This document shows positions 62,803-64,000 of a stretch of 64,000 bases of DNA, one piece after another. Source of the DNA: Simplicispira psychrophila DSM 11588 (GTDB lineage: Bacteria; Pseudomonadota; Gammaproteobacteria; Burkholderiales; Burkholderiaceae_C). Location: the NCBI RefSeq assembly GCF_000688255.1, contig NZ_JHYS01000005.1, positions 124,001 through 188,000 of the forward strand. Reading direction: 5' to 3'. How positions within the stretch are numbered: the first letter of the stretch is position 1; every line of letters begins with the position of its first letter. The translations under genes and the position numbers were made by a program. Under the pieces are notes generated by a model. It was not told the DNA's origin. It made no database searches and worked only from the letters and a program-made list of their open reading frames with translations.

Positions 62803-63468
62803 TCAGCCGGCCAGCAACGCCGGCAACTCGGCCATGTCGGAAAACACCTGTACCACGCCGGCGGCCCGCAGCGCCTCAGCGCTGCTGTGGCCGGGGCCGC
62901 CAGGGGCGTAGCCGAAGACGATGGCGCCAGCGTCCAAGCCCGCGCGCACGCCGGTCACGCTGTCTTCGACCACCGCGCAGCGCTGCGGCGTGATACCCAA
63001 CGCAGCGGCCGCGGCCAGATACACGTCGGGCGCGGGCTTGGTGCGCGCCAACTCTTGGCCGCTGAAAATGCGCCCGTCAAAAAAGGGCAGCAACCCGACT
63101 TTGGCCAGTTGCAGCGTGACCTTGGCGCGGTCAGCACCCGAGGCGCAGGCAATGCGCCCATCCAGTTGCACATGCAGGGTACTGACGGCCGTGTGTGCGC
63201 CATCGATGATTTGCAAATGCTGCTGCAAAGCCTGGTTGCGGCGTGCATAAAACACGGCCATCCAGTCTTCCGTCAACGGCCGGCCGGTATGGAATTCGAT
63301 GGCCGCGCGCTCGTCGCGCACTGCCTTGCCCAAAAACCGTGCCAGGCAGTCCTGCATCGACATGACCCAGCCGGCCTCGCCCAACATGGCGTGCAAGACG
63401 CCTTGGGTGAGCAGTTCACTATCGACCAGCACGCCGTCGCAGTCAAATAAAACAGCATCAAATTTCAT
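62803..63468 (-). CDS. HAD family phosphatase (beta-phosphoglucomutase-like)
   Basis: A 221-residue HAD hydrolase. Motif I is VLFDCDGVLVDSE with the nucleophile Asp9 and the acid Asp11, motif II is ACASGADRAK, motif III has the Lys in ARTKPAPDVYL, and motif IV is VVEDSVTGVRAGLDAGA. A C1-type cap domain is present at about 16-85. The substrate is not predictable; sugar phosphates are usual. The start lies against a copy of the dispersed repeat. Confidence 0.92.
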   Translation of the reverse strand: MKFDAVLFDCDGVLVDSELLTQGVLHAMLGEAGWVMSMQDCLARFLGKAVRDERAAIEFHTGRPLTEDWMAVFYARRNQALQQHLQIIDGAHTAVSTLHVQLDGRIACASGADRAKVTLQLAKVGLLPFFDGRIFSGQELARTKPAPDVYLAAAAALGITPQRCAVVEDSVTGVRAGLDAGAIVFGYAPGGPGHSSAEALRAAGVVQVFSDMAELPALLAG

Positions 63469-63520
63469 AGCTTATAGCGCTTATCAGGCAATGGTTTGAA
63501 GCCATTTTGGCTATAAATTA
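63461..63520 (+). repeat. dispersed ATAGCT-type repeat, copy 11
   Basis: It reads AATTTCATAGCTTATAGCGC, then TGAAGCCATTTTGGCTATAA. It overlaps the first codons of the HAD gene and fills the gap to the YchJ-like gene. Confidence 0.65.
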
Positions 63521-63527
63521 ACCGTGA

Positions 63528-63947
63528 TCAACACCCATCCCCATCGACGTAATACCAGCGCCCGTCTTCGCAGACAAAGTGGCTGTTCTCGTGCAAGCGC
63601 ACCGCCCGGCCGGCGACGCGGTAGCGGGCAACGAATTCAACTTCGGCATGGGTGGCATCGAGTACACGGCGGCGGCGCACTTCCAAACCGAGCCACTGCG
63701 CGCCGGGCTCAAAGTCCAGCGCGGCCGGACGCTGCGGCGCGTGCCAAGTGGCGAGCAGGTAATTGCGCCGCTGCAGCACAAAGGCGCTGTAGCGCGAGCG
63801 CATCAGCTGCTCGGCGTCGGGCGCCGGAGTGCTGTCAAAGTGCTCCAGATAGCGGCCGCAGCAGTCGGCCAGCGCCAGCGGCTGGCGCCGGAGGGACAGC
63901 CGTCCACAAGGACAAGGAAGAGAACGGTCACAAGGAAGAACAGACAT
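63528..63947 (-). CDS. YchJ-like protein with N-terminal Cys cluster
   Basis: A 139-residue protein of the YchJ family (UPF0225). The N-terminal Cys cluster is PCPCGRL, followed by a CC pair (LADCCGRYLE), then the core APDAEQLMRSRYSAFVLQR and FVARYRV and the C-terminal HENSHFVCEDGRWYYVDGD. It probably binds zinc; the role is unknown. Sixty bases separate it from the HAD gene. Nothing clear can be called between 63948 and the window end. Confidence 0.9.
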   Translation of the reverse strand: MSVLPCDRSLPCPCGRLSLRRQPLALADCCGRYLEHFDSTPAPDAEQLMRSRYSAFVLQRRNYLLATWHAPQRPAALDFEPGAQWLGLEVRRRRVLDATHAEVEFVARYRVAGRAVRLHENSHFVCEDGRWYYVDGDGC

Positions 63948-64000
63948 GGCGCCACGATTGTCGATGATGGCGGTACCAGCGGCGTGTCAGGCGCCGCCTC

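Noticed and set aside
63948-64000. A possible gene end or start at the right edge
   Set aside because: The remaining 53 bases are open in more than one frame and show no motif or ribosome site that would support a call.

Overview
This window looks like chromosomal DNA from a betaproteobacterium of the order Burkholderiales, most likely family Comamonadaceae. The reasons are the high GC content, the protein-level resemblance of most genes to that group (SlmA beside ArgB, a TctD/TctE-type two-component pair, FadB of the reversed domain order, liu-type leucine degradation genes, PHA granule proteins), and at least ten degenerate copies of a short dispersed repeat of the ATAGCT...GGGCTAGAGGCC type that I associate with Comamonadaceae. 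I see no rRNA, tRNA, CRISPR array, prophage or insertion sequence.

Layout. 1-1444: 5' part of a sensor with a cytoplasmic amino-acid-binding-like domain and a PAS domain. 1850-9408: a minus-strand fatty acid beta-oxidation operon headed by a TetR regulator with a perfect palindrome upstream. 9683-15571: minus-strand slmA, a TctE/TctD-like two-component system, argB, a WecA/MraY-type glycosyl-1-phosphate transferase and a GT2 glycosyltransferase. 15648-26862: a surface polysaccharide region with a 1280-residue fused methyltransferase/glycosyltransferase, an acyltransferase, a strongly signalled exported 505-residue protein that could be a surface-array protein, a parvulin, a Wzm/Wzt-type ABC exporter and an LpxL-like acyltransferase. 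26906-38103: a complete-looking type II secretion operon running gspE-F-G-H-I-J-K-L-M-(C/N)-D and ending in a small lipoprotein. 38345-40234: a divergent membrane-anchored protein with glycoside-hydrolase-like features. 40239-43694: rfbB-D-A-C for dTDP-L-rhamnose. 43805-47455: a Marinobacter-type fatty acyl-CoA reductase, a phasin and a PhaD-like regulator. 47559-53725: housekeeping and accessory genes (TPR protein, coaX, kbp, rhodanese, a cNMP/CBS/DUF294 protein with an exonuclease, an HCCA-isomerase-like protein, DUF1289). 53746-61126: leucine/isovalerate degradation (HMG-CoA lyase, methylcrotonyl-CoA carboxylase subunits, methylglutaconyl-CoA hydratase) with a divergent AraC regulator. 61187-61986: a GNAT/DUF1778 toxin-antitoxin pair. 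62060-63947: DUF4197, a HAD phosphatase and a YchJ-like protein.

Two themes tie the window together. One is the cell surface: dTDP-rhamnose synthesis, glycan priming and polymer building, ABC export, type II secretion, and one probably abundant exported protein, all within 30 kb. The other is acyl-CoA metabolism: beta-oxidation, leucine catabolism, fatty alcohol formation and PHA granules. The most unusual structural signal is the dispersed repeat, which is not only intergenic but appears to have become coding sequence inside several genes.
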